28,096 nt of DNA, taken from contig CAYTLW010000101.1 in assembly GCA_964438735.1 (NCBI GenBank), positions 1 to 28,096 on the forward strand, written 5' to 3'. Both the position numbers and the translations under genes were made by a program. Shown here in pieces: positions 1 to 7,176 of this stretch. The notes beneath the pieces were generated by a model, which saw only the letters and a list, made by a program, of their open reading frames with translations, did not search any database and was not told where the DNA came from. Numbering within the stretch: the stretch's first letter is position 1; each line of letters opens with the position of its first letter. The DNA is from CAYTLW01 sp964438735. GTDB lineage: Bacteria > Myxococcota_A > UBA9042.

Positions 1-233
1 GCGACCTCGCGCACCATCTGCGCGCCCATGTTCTGGAACTTGTCCTTGAGCTCGACTTCCTTGGCCACGGTGACGCCGTCCTTGGTCACGGTGGGGGCGC
101 CAAAACTCTTCTCGATCACAACGTTCCGGCCCTTGGGACCGAGCGTGACCTTGACCGCGTTGGCCAGCTGATTGACGCCCGACAGAATCTTGTCCTTGGC
201 TTCCGAGCCGAAGATGATTTCCTTCGCTGCCAT
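1..233 (-). CDS. groEL: Chaperonin GroEL, N-terminal part
   Basis: This is the 60-kDa subunit of the GroEL/GroES folding chamber, which refolds proteins in the cytoplasm at the cost of ATP. Only the first 77 codons lie in the window; the rest runs off the left edge. The protein starts MAAKEIIFGSEAKDKILSGV and continues with TLGPKGRNVV and KDGVTVAKEVEL, the highly conserved apical start and ATP-binding segment of the family. The ATG at 231-233 follows a GAGGAG ribosome site. It lies 51 bases downstream of groES on the same strand, the classical groESL order. Identity is certain; nothing can be said about the C-terminal tail (GGM repeat). Confidence 0.97.
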   Translation of the reverse strand, partial: MAAKEIIFGSEAKDKILSGVNQLANAVKVTLGPKGRNVVIEKSFGAPTVTKDGVTVAKEVELKDKFQNMGAQMVREV

Positions 234-284
234 GATGATCTCTCCTCGCAGCCGTGGCTGCGCTGTTCGTCTGAGTGCCTGGAA

Positions 285-572
285 TCAGGCGATGATGGCC
301 AGGACTTCGTCCTCGCGCATGACCAGGAGGGTCTCGCCCTTGATGTCGACCTCGCTGCCGGCGTATTTACCGAACAGCACCCGCTCACCACCGGTGAGCT
401 GCAGGGGAATCAAGGAGCCATCGTCCTGGACTTTGCCATTGCCGACGGCGACGACCTCGCCCTCCTGACGTTTTTCCTGAGCGGCTTCGGGCAGGAAGAT
501 GCCACCAGCGGTGACACTCTCCTCTTCGATCCGCCGAACGACAATGCGATCGAAAAGCGGTTTCAATTCCAT
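285..572 (-). CDS. groES: Co-chaperonin GroES
   Basis: Ten-kDa lid of the GroEL chamber, acting as a heptamer in the cytoplasm. The 95-residue product has the family length and hallmarks: the N-terminal MELKPLFDRIVVRRIEEE, the mobile-loop region after TAGGIFLPE that docks on GroEL, and the C-terminal VLFGKYAGSEVDIKGE and LVMREDEVLAII. The ATG at 570-572 is preceded by GGAG about seven bases upstream. A reading frame continues far upstream of this ATG, but it has no coding character and runs antisense to the methyltransferase gene. groES and groEL form an operon that diverges from the gene at 714. Confidence 0.97.
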   Translation of the reverse strand: MELKPLFDRIVVRRIEEESVTAGGIFLPEAAQEKRQEGEVVAVGNGKVQDDGSLIPLQLTGGERVLFGKYAGSEVDIKGETLLVMREDEVLAIIA

Positions 573-628
573 GGTCTGTCTCCGATGTCTGGGAATCGGG
601 CGGCTCGTGGCGGCCCGAGAGCGGCTGC

Positions 629-656
629 AACTTAGGTGGTGACGAGATCCTGTCAA
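629..656 (-). promoter_or_regulatory. Candidate groESL promoter
   Basis: On the minus strand TTGACA (651-656) is followed after 16 bases by TAAGTT (629-634), about 57 bases upstream of the groES start. The -35 matches the vegetative consensus fully and the -10 only weakly. The stretch CTTGACA...CCACCTAAG also loosely resembles heat-shock sigma promoters. No CIRCE inverted repeat (TTAGCACTC/GAGTGCTAA) is visible, so HrcA control is not indicated. Confidence 0.4.
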
Positions 657-666
657 GGGCCTGTCA
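649..666 (+). repeat. Direct repeat CCTGTCA in divergent promoter region
   Basis: CCTGTCA occurs at 649-655 and again at 660-666, 11 bases apart (about one helical turn). The first copy overlaps the candidate groESL -35 box, so the pair could be a regulator site serving groESL or the gene at 714. A chance occurrence cannot be excluded. The sequence GGTATAGCGT at 668-677 may hold a -10 for the gene at 714, but no good -35 is seen. Confidence 0.25.
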
Positions 667-713
667 TGGTATAGCGTGGCCGCGGATGTCGGAGTCGCTG
701 GAGGAGAACGCAG

Positions 714-2465
714 ATGTTGAAGATGTCGCGTCACCTGTCGTGGTTCGCCCATCGGGGCGCGGTGTACCTGTATCACGACCTTTATGGCTACCTGATGCAG
801 ATGTCCGCCGACCTGAAAGACTTCGTCGAGTGGTTTGACGACGGACGGGAGTTGGATGGGGCGCTGGAGAACTTCGCTGACGTATTCGGTGGCGACCAGG
901 TGCGCCAGTTCGTACAGGTCTTCGGCGACCACGCTTGCCTGGTTCCGCAAGGCGAAGACGAGCTCACGCCACTGCTGGATGCCTACCCGGTGCGTGGTCG
1001 ATGGGCCCTGGCGGCCAACAATGCCGACGGTGAAGTCCGGGTGGTGGTCGGGCGCAACCCCGAAGTTGCCCCGCGGATCGTCACCTTGTCGCCCTGGCAG
1101 GTCATCCTCTGGCGACTGGCGGACGGCGAGCGCACCTGCGCCCAGATGGCGGCGGAGTTGGCCCAACGCACCGCCGACGATCTGCCGCCGGATGCAGATC
1201 GCGAAGCCCACGCCTCGCAAGCCGTGCGAAGGACGTTGACCACCATCGCCGCCTGGACCCACAGCGAGGTGCAGTGGACCCGAATCAGCAAGCAGCCCAT
1301 GTCCTTCTTCGGCGGACAGAGCCGGCCCCCACCCTACCTCTCCAGCACCATGCCCTACGCCCGGCTCGAGGGGACGGTGGCTTCCGATCCATTCGAAGAG
1401 GGCGGAGTCTTTGACCTGCGGGCCTACCACCGCGAATCCATCACCAACGCCGACGCGCAGTTCGACGAGGTCGAGACGACGCTCTCGCACCTCTTCCGGG
1501 TGCCCCACCCTGCCCTGGGCGGCGCCACCTACGCCAGCCGCATGGCCGACGCGCTGGTCTCCCGTGGCCTCGCCAGCGGCGACACCAAGGCTATGGTCGA
1601 GGTCGGCGGTGGCACGGGCTATTTCGCGGCGGGGTTGCTGAATACGTTCGCCGCACACCATGCCCAGGTATATGAAGAACTGGATTACAAGATCGTCGAC
1701 ATCAGCCCGACTTTGCAGGAGTCACAGCGTTCGAAGCTCGGCGAGCACGACGCGGTTGTCGAGCTGTTGCAGACCGACGGCGAAGCCCTGGATCTGCCCC
1801 CGGATAGCGTCGATCTGCTGATCAGCAACGAGGTGATCGCCGACTTCCGCACCGCCCGGGTGCGGCGCGCTGATCTGGAGGACGACCCGCCGGTCGGCAC
1901 GGCAGCGGATGAGGGAGAACCGACCGATCCGGAGGCCGCCGAGCTGCTGGTCAAGTACGACGTGCCACTGCATGAGGCGCCCGAGCATTTCTGCGTCAAC
2001 CTGGGCGCCATTCGCTTCCTGGAGGGGGTGCATCGCGTCTTGCGGCCCGGCGGCGCAGCGCTGATCACGGAATTCGGCGACCTGCACCGCTATCCAGTCG
2101 AATCGACACACCTGGATCATCCCGAATTCAGCATTCACTTCGGCCATTTGCTGCACGTGGCGGGCAGGCTCGGCTTCGAGGCCGAGGTGGTGGAGGTGTT
2201 GGACCTGCTGGCCTTCGACCCGGATGTGATGGTGCTCTCGTCCACGCGCACCTGGTTCCGCAACCTGGTTCACCTCGCGGCGGCCCACGACGTACAACTG
2301 AGCAAGATCGCCTGGACCCCCGAAATGCTGCACGAGGTGTGCGGCGACCGCCTGGATATCCGCCGGATCGAGTACCTCTCCTGGCGACCGGTGGGTGAAC
2401 GGGTGATGGGCCTGGCGCCGCGGGAGTTCAAGGCGCTGATCGTGCGCAAGGGAGCAGAACAATGA
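714..2465 (+). CDS. Methyltransferase (MidA/NDUFAF7-like) with N-terminal PqqD-like winged-helix segments
   Basis: The 583-residue protein has two parts. Residues about 290-460 form a class I SAM-dependent methyltransferase: motif I VEVGGGTGYFAAGLL (295-309), VDISPTLQESQ (328-338) and SNEVIADF (371-378). This order resembles MidA/NDUFAF7 proteins, which methylate protein arginine. Residues about 5-78 and 122-185 look like two winged-helix units with the pattern of PqqD-like domains (for example LSPWQVILWRLADGERT), the peptide-binding RRE fold of RiPP enzymes. The RRE assignment is by eye and uncertain. The ATG at 714 sits seven bases after a strong GGAGGAG. The stop overlaps the Rieske gene start (ATGA), so the two are translationally coupled. 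The substrate is unknown. Confidence 0.7.
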   Translation: MLKMSRHLSWFAHRGAVYLYHDLYGYLMQMSADLKDFVEWFDDGRELDGALENFADVFGGDQVRQFVQVFGDHACLVPQGEDELTPLLDAYPVRGRWALAANNADGEVRVVVGRNPEVAPRIVTLSPWQVILWRLADGERTCAQMAAELAQRTADDLPPDADREAHASQAVRRTLTTIAAWTHSEVQWTRISKQPMSFFGGQSRPPPYLSSTMPYARLEGTVASDPFEEGGVFDLRAYHRESITNADAQFDEVETTLSHLFRVPHPALGGATYASRMADALVSRGLASGDTKAMVEVGGGTGYFAAGLLNTFAAHHAQVYEELDYKIVDISPTLQESQRSKLGEHDAVVELLQTDGEALDLPPDSVDLLISNEVIADFRTARVRRADLEDDPPVGTAADEGEPTDPEAAELLVKYDVPLHEAPEHFCVNLGAIRFLEGVHRVLRPGGAALITEFGDLHRYPVESTHLDHPEFSIHFGHLLHVAGRLGFEAEVVEVLDLLAFDPDVMVLSSTRTWFRNLVHLAAAHDVQLSKIAWTPEMLHEVCGDRLDIRRIEYLSWRPVGERVMGLAPREFKALIVRKGAEQ

Positions 2466-2794
2466 GCCAGACGCGCCACTTCGTCGGCGAGGTGAAGGAC
2501 CTGGTCGACGACCGCCTCATGGTGGACGCGCCCGACGACGAACAGCTGCTCATCGTTCGCCACGGCGGTCGGCTCTTTGCCATCGCGGCGCATTGTCCGC
2601 ACCAGTTCGCCCCGCTCATCGGTGGCGACGTGGATGAAGACGGCGTGCTCACCTGCCTGCTGCACGAGTGGCGCTTCCGACTCTCCGACGGCATGAGCCC
2701 GGATAACGACTTCATCTGCGTCGATGCCTGGCAATGCGGCGAGGAGGATGGTCGCATCTGGATCGGGGATCCAATCGAGCGAAAGAGTGCCTGA
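2462..2794 (+). CDS. Small Rieske [2Fe-2S] protein
   Basis: A 110-residue soluble Rieske-type electron carrier, the size of the ferredoxins that feed Rieske oxygenases or NirD-like subunits. The cluster ligands are Cys45-Pro-His47 and Cys65-Leu-Leu-His68, separated by 17 residues, in the usual CxH...CxxH pattern. No signal peptide or membrane helix is present, so it is cytoplasmic. It overlaps the upstream methyltransferase by four bases, implying a joint role, perhaps electron supply or redox sensing for the modification catalysed by its partner. No Rieske oxygenase large subunit or reductase gene lies nearby in the window. Confidence 0.9.
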   Translation: MSQTRHFVGEVKDLVDDRLMVDAPDDEQLLIVRHGGRLFAIAAHCPHQFAPLIGGDVDEDGVLTCLLHEWRFRLSDGMSPDNDFICVDAWQCGEEDGRIWIGDPIERKSA

Positions 2795-2868
2795 ACGCCC
2801 TCGAAGATGCGTCTCCATGTCCAGCCGGGCGCCCCTGCCCCACCGTTGATACGCCCTGCCCTTTGGGG

Positions 2869-2883
2869 GGGTCGAAAGGACCC
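2869..2883. repeat. Short inverted repeat GGGTC/GACCC
   Basis: GGGTC (2869-2873), loop GAAAG, GACCC (2879-2883): a perfect five-pair hairpin between the Rieske gene and the HEAT-repeat gene. It overlaps the candidate -35 box described for the downstream gene. There is no T-tract, so it is a poor intrinsic terminator and could instead be a regulator site. Confidence 0.25.
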
Positions 2884-2900
2884 TCGCGCTGGTGTACGCT
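2872..2900 (+). promoter_or_regulatory. Candidate promoter for HEAT-repeat operon
   Basis: TCGAAA (2872-2877) and TACGCT (2895-2900) are separated by 17 bases and lie about 40 bases upstream of the ATG at 2938. Each matches four or fewer of six vegetative consensus positions. The position is right for an operon start after the 143-base gap that follows the Rieske gene. Confidence 0.3.
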
Positions 2901-2937
2901 GCGGCCATCGTCAACCCGGACGGCGCGGGGACTCGGC

Positions 2938-4380
2938 ATGATCGACGTGGCAGTCGAAGGATTCGACAGGGACCTGTTGGAACCCAAGTTCCTCGCCGGC
3001 AAGCTCAAGAAGCTGCCCCGCGACGACATGCTGCTCGCCCTGCGCAGCGGCAGCGTGGCCACCAAGTGCAACGCGCTGCAGGCCCTGCAGCTGCACGCCA
3101 AACTCGACCAGAGCGAGATCCTGTCCATCGGCGTGCTGCTCAAGGACGAGAGCCCATCGGTGCGCTCGGCGGCGGCTCGGTCGCTGAGCGCGGTGGCCAA
3201 TCCGGTCGACGCCCTCGATCCGCTCATCAAGGCCAGCGCGGACCGGGACGACCGTGTGCTGAACGACATCGAGAATACCATCCGCGGCTTTGGCGTCGCC
3301 ATCGTGCCGGCCCTGGTCGAGCGACTGCGGGTCGATCCGGAGATTGCAGACGCGTGCATCCTGCCCCATATCGCCAGTTTCGGCCGCGCCGCCGTCGTGC
3401 CGTTGGCGGCCGCATTCAGCCATGACGACGAGCGGGTCCGGGCCAACGCTGTAGCCGGTCTGATCCTGCTCGGCGTGGCGATCCTCGTCGAAGAGCAGCC
3501 CTCCATTCAGCAGCTGCTGAAGGATCGCGCAGACCCCGTGCGCGACCTGGCCCGCCAGGCCATGAACGCCATCTACCGCCGCACGCGCCCGCAGCACCTC
3601 GAACCGCGCTCGGTTCCGGTGGTCGGCTTCGCCCGCACCGCATTGTCCGACGGCGATGTGAAATCGGCCGCCAAGGCGGTCGATGTGGACCAGTTGATCG
3701 CTTTCGCTCGGGATGGCCGCGCGGCCGCACGGGCCAATGCGTGGCGACTCTTTGGCGTGCTCGGCGAGTTGGACACCTACACGACCGCCCTGGCCCTCGT
3801 AGCGCTGAAGGATGACGAATCCAAGGTGCGCGTCCTGGCTGCCAAGGCGCTCATCTATGTGCCCGATGAACAGCTGCGCGAGACGGTGCACGCCCTGGCA
3901 GTCGCCCATGTTCGTGGCGACAAACACGTGCGGGCGGCGGTGGACGAGGTCCTGGAGACCATGATGCCGCGTACGCTGAAGGCGCTGGTCTCGCTGCTGG
4001 ACGAACGCGACCAGGACGTGGCCCGGCAGCTGAGTGTGCAGCTCAGTCGTCACGGCCCCAAGGCGGGCAAGCTGCTCCTCGAAGCGATGAAGCATCCGGC
4101 GCCGGTGGTTCGCTCCAGCGCTCTGGCCGCGCTGACCAGGGTCGGCGGCAAGACGCTCGAGAAGGCCTACAAAGACGTCGTCGACATGCTGCAGGATCCC
4201 TACGATCCGGCCCGCGCTGAGGCGGTGCTGGCCATCGGCGGCATGCCGCCGGATAAGGTCAAGAAGGACCTGGCACTGATGAACAAGCTCGAGGAGTTGC
4301 TCGAGTATGACGCCTCGCTGGCCGTCCGGCTGGCCGCCGACGCGACCCTGAGCGAAATTGGACCACCCGCAGCCGCCTGA
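2938..4380 (+). CDS. HEAT-repeat protein
   Basis: A 480-residue protein made almost wholly of paired amphipathic helices with HEAT/PBS-lyase-type repeats. Examples are LLKDESPSVRSAAARSLSAV, FSHDDERVRANAVAGLILL, LKDDESKVRVLAAKALIYV and MKHPAPVVRSSALAALTRV. The recurring D-x-x-x-V-R-x-x-A signature marks each repeat. No enzyme motif, signal peptide or membrane helix is seen, so it is probably a cytoplasmic scaffold. The frame is open upstream to within the Rieske gene, but the ATG at 2938 is chosen because a GGGG site precedes it and the repeats begin soon after. Its end overlaps the next gene by 23 bases. The partner cannot be predicted. Confidence 0.88.
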   Translation: MIDVAVEGFDRDLLEPKFLAGKLKKLPRDDMLLALRSGSVATKCNALQALQLHAKLDQSEILSIGVLLKDESPSVRSAAARSLSAVANPVDALDPLIKASADRDDRVLNDIENTIRGFGVAIVPALVERLRVDPEIADACILPHIASFGRAAVVPLAAAFSHDDERVRANAVAGLILLGVAILVEEQPSIQQLLKDRADPVRDLARQAMNAIYRRTRPQHLEPRSVPVVGFARTALSDGDVKSAAKAVDVDQLIAFARDGRAAARANAWRLFGVLGELDTYTTALALVALKDDESKVRVLAAKALIYVPDEQLRETVHALAVAHVRGDKHVRAAVDEVLETMMPRTLKALVSLLDERDQDVARQLSVQLSRHGPKAGKLLLEAMKHPAPVVRSSALAALTRVGGKTLEKAYKDVVDMLQDPYDPARAEAVLAIGGMPPDKVKKDLALMNKLEELLEYDASLAVRLAADATLSEIGPPAAA

Positions 4381-6289
4381 CCCCCCCGCCGGCGACCCCG
4401 CGACCCGGCTGGTGGGATATGGCTGCGTCGTGCTCGGCGCGGCGCTGCTGGCCCTGTTCCAGCTGCACAACGACGACGCCTTCTTCCACGTGGCCACCGG
4501 CCGCTGGATCCTGCAGCACGGCGAAGTGCCGCTGCACAATCCCTTCAGCTACGCCGGCGACGGGGCCACCTGGCTGCAACACCAGTGGCTGCCCGCAGTG
4601 GGCATCGCCTGGATCGTGGACAATTGGGGCGTCGCCGCGCTGGTCTGCGTCAAGGCAGCGTGGGTCGGGATGGTCTTCGCCGTACTCGCCTGGCACCTCG
4701 ATCGCGCCCGCCTGCCTGTGGGACTGGCGGCTGCCGCCCTCGCAGCGGTGGTCATCGGGTCGGCGTTTCGCTTCTACGAGCGCCCCTACCTGTGCAGCAT
4801 CCTGGCACTGGCCATCACCGCCACCGCCCTGCTCCGCTGGCAGCGCCGCCGCTTCATGGGCAACGCCCCGCCCTCCCTGGCCCTGATCACCACCGCTGTG
4901 GCCTGGCAGCTGCACGCCGGCGCCCTGCACAGCGTGTTGGCCTGGTGTGCCCTGTTGGGCGGTACGGTCGTGGCCTGGGGGGTGGCATGGCGCGGCGATG
5001 ACGCCGAACTGCTTGCCACGTCCCGTCGAGCCCTGCTCCGCGCTGGCACGTGGTTTGTCGCCATGGTCGTCGTCTCCCTGGTTGGCCTGGCCCTGTTCGC
5101 GCCTGGCGGCCTGGCGGTCATCGCCCTGCCCGCCCACTTCTCGGCCAACGCCTACTGGCACGCCCACCTGGCCGAATTCCGCCCCCTGGCCCTGACCACG
5201 GCCTACTTGCCGCAGTGGCTCGTCGTATTCCTGGCGGCGATTGTGGCGGTCTGGGCGCTGCTGCAACGGCGATGGGCGGTGCTGCTCCTGGTGTTCGGCT
5301 TCACCGCCCTGGCGGTGCGTCATCAGCGCATGGTCTGGGCAATGGGCATCGCCACCATCGCCGGGCTGGGGGCGCTGAACCTGCGGGTCGAGGTCGATCG
5401 GCGGCTTCGCGGGGTCGTCTGGCGCGCGGGCCTGTTGGTGTTCTCGCTGATCCTGCTCTTCGCCGGCTGGGTGGACCAGGATTCATGGTTCCGCATGGGT
5501 CTGGGTGAGGACGGCTTGGATCGCCGTCGCCACCCCGTCGCGCTCCTGCAGCGCGCGGCGACCCTGCCAGGCGAGACGTTCGTGAGCGACGGATTGGCGG
5601 GCACGTGGCTGTGGCTGAACTACCGGGACCGGGTCGAAACCAACGCGCCGATCGAACCTCAACAACAACATCGCGTGCTGGTTCACAACTGCCTGGAGTG
5701 TTACAAGGAATCCACCTACATCGACACCTACCAGCGGATCCGCTACGGCGCGCCAGACTGGGCCCAGATGGTGGAGCGCCTGGGCATCCGCAGCTTCGTG
5801 CTCAAGTACACCACCAAAGGCGAGCGACGTTTCCAGGGCGGCAAGCCAAACGTCCGCCAGCACCTGTTCGCCAGCGACGACTGGCTGCTGGTGGACTTCG
5901 ACGACGTGGCGGCGGTATACGTGCACCGCGACCACGCGCCCGCGGGGCTGACCACGCTGGAACCCTTTCCGGTCGATCCGGACACCGGGCGCGCTCGTGC
6001 AGGCGCATCGGACGCGACCATCATGGTGGCGCTGCTTGACCACGCAGCCCGAAGCCCGCGGGTCGAACGAAGCCTGGACATGGCGCGTCGGCGGTTGCGA
6101 CGGATGGACGCCCTGCCCGCCTTCGGGTACTCGAACCCCGAACGGCAGGGCGAGGGTGCGGTCGTGCGGGAGTACTGGCGTCGCTGGCAGAACAACCGCC
6201 ACGGTTGGCCAACAGATGCCGACGCTGCATCATCCCCTCACGCGGACGCCCTCGCGTCCTTGCGCGCACACTACGTCCAAGCCAGGTGA
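4358..6289 (+). CDS. Polytopic membrane protein, GT-C glycosyltransferase-like
   Basis: A 643-residue protein with about ten hydrophobic helices in residues 17-370 and a soluble C-terminal part. After the first helix comes LHNDDAFFHVATGRWILQHG (Asp39-Asp40), then PLHNPFSYAGDG and WLQHQWLP. This matches the first extracytoplasmic loop of GT-C transferases, which use polyprenyl-phosphate sugars, with the acidic pair as a likely catalytic site. The soluble tail carries a Cys445-Leu-Glu-Cys448 pair of unknown role. The best start is TTG at 4358, inside the preceding gene; a GTG at 4412 (residue 19) is an alternative just before the first helix. Family assignment is by motif only; the sugar and acceptor are unknown. 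Confidence 0.7.
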   Translation: MDHPQPPDPPAGDPATRLVGYGCVVLGAALLALFQLHNDDAFFHVATGRWILQHGEVPLHNPFSYAGDGATWLQHQWLPAVGIAWIVDNWGVAALVCVKAAWVGMVFAVLAWHLDRARLPVGLAAAALAAVVIGSAFRFYERPYLCSILALAITATALLRWQRRRFMGNAPPSLALITTAVAWQLHAGALHSVLAWCALLGGTVVAWGVAWRGDDAELLATSRRALLRAGTWFVAMVVVSLVGLALFAPGGLAVIALPAHFSANAYWHAHLAEFRPLALTTAYLPQWLVVFLAAIVAVWALLQRRWAVLLLVFGFTALAVRHQRMVWAMGIATIAGLGALNLRVEVDRRLRGVVWRAGLLVFSLILLFAGWVDQDSWFRMGLGEDGLDRRRHPVALLQRAATLPGETFVSDGLAGTWLWLNYRDRVETNAPIEPQQQHRVLVHNCLECYKESTYIDTYQRIRYGAPDWAQMVERLGIRSFVLKYTTKGERRFQGGKPNVRQHLFASDDWLLVDFDDVAAVYVHRDHAPAGLTTLEPFPVDPDTGRARAGASDATIMVALLDHAARSPRVERSLDMARRRLRRMDALPAFGYSNPERQGEGAVVREYWRRWQNNRHGWPTDADAASSPHADALASLRAHYVQAR

Positions 6290-6291
6290 CC

Positions 6292-7158
6292 ATGCCCTTC
6301 CAAAGCATCTTCCGAGACGACCTCTTCGCAGGCCAGGTGGCCCTGATTACCGGCGGCGGCACTGGCATCGGCCGTTGCATCGCCCACGAACTGGCCCACC
6401 TGGGCGCCACGGTCTGTGTCGCCGGACGACGGCCGGAACCCCTGGCGCAGACGGTGGCCGAGATCCAGGCCGACGGCGGCAAGGCGGCGGCCGTGCAGTT
6501 GAACATCCGCGACCAGGAGGCCATCGCGGAGTCCCTCGCGCAGGTGGTCGCAGAGCACGGTCGTCTGGATCTGCTGGTCAACAACGCAGGCGGCCAGTTC
6601 GTCTCCGGCGCCGAGGACATCAAGGCCAAGGGCTGGCGGGCGGTGATCGATACCAACCTCAACGGCACCTTCTGGATGTGTCAGGGCGCCTTCCATGCCT
6701 GGATGGGCGAACACGGCGGCGCCATCGTGCAGATCGTCGCCGACATGTGGAACGGCTTCCCCGGCATGTGCCACACCGGCGCGGCGCGGGCGGCGGTGGT
6801 CAACATGACCAAGACCCTGGCCATCGAGTGGGCCGCCAATGGCATCCGCGTCAACGCCATCGCGCCCGGCATCGTGCTGTCCAGTGGCATGAAGAACTAC
6901 CCGGAGTATGTGCTCGACTTCGCCGTCGAGGTGGCGCGCAAGAACCCGTCCGGTCGCCTGGGCACCGAGAGCGAGGTGTCCGCCGCGGTGCTCTTCCTGC
7001 TGAGTCCCGCCGCCTCCTACATCACTGGCACGAGCCTGCGTGTGGACGGCGCATCGTCGCTGACCAAGGCGCCGCTGATGCCCCTGGAAGAGCACGACAA
7101 CCTGACGCCCTTCGACGGTTTTCATCTCGAAGCGGACCTGCCAGACAAGCTCAAATAG
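6292..7158 (+). CDS. SDR-family oxidoreductase, peroxisomal enoyl-CoA reductase (PECR)-like
   Basis: A 288-residue NADP(H)-binding short-chain dehydrogenase/reductase: TGGGTGIG (20-27) is the cofactor loop and NNAG (97-100) the structural motif. The classical Ser-Tyr-Lys catalytic residues are absent at their usual places. The segment MCHTGAARAAVVNMTKTLAI (159-178) has His161 and Ala165/Arg166 where YxxxK is expected. The same HxGAARAxV pattern is known from trans-2-enoyl-CoA reductases of the PECR type and related dienoyl-CoA reductases, so a reductase acting on acyl-CoA thioesters is the best guess. The ATG at 6292 lies two bases after the membrane protein stop, pointing to one transcript. 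Confidence 0.85.
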   Translation: MPFQSIFRDDLFAGQVALITGGGTGIGRCIAHELAHLGATVCVAGRRPEPLAQTVAEIQADGGKAAAVQLNIRDQEAIAESLAQVVAEHGRLDLLVNNAGGQFVSGAEDIKAKGWRAVIDTNLNGTFWMCQGAFHAWMGEHGGAIVQIVADMWNGFPGMCHTGAARAAVVNMTKTLAIEWAANGIRVNAIAPGIVLSSGMKNYPEYVLDFAVEVARKNPSGRLGTESEVSAAVLFLLSPAASYITGTSLRVDGASSLTKAPLMPLEEHDNLTPFDGFHLEADLPDKLK

Positions 7159-7176
7159 CGCGCGGACGTGCGCTTC

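Noticed and set aside
573..713. CIRCE/HrcA site upstream of groES
   Set aside because: No TTAGCACTC-N9-GAGTGCTAA-like inverted repeat is present.
573..1661. Long upstream extension of the groES frame on the minus strand
   Set aside because: It is antisense to the well-supported methyltransferase gene, and groES has its own ATG with ribosome site at the family length. Long antisense frames are expected at this G+C content.
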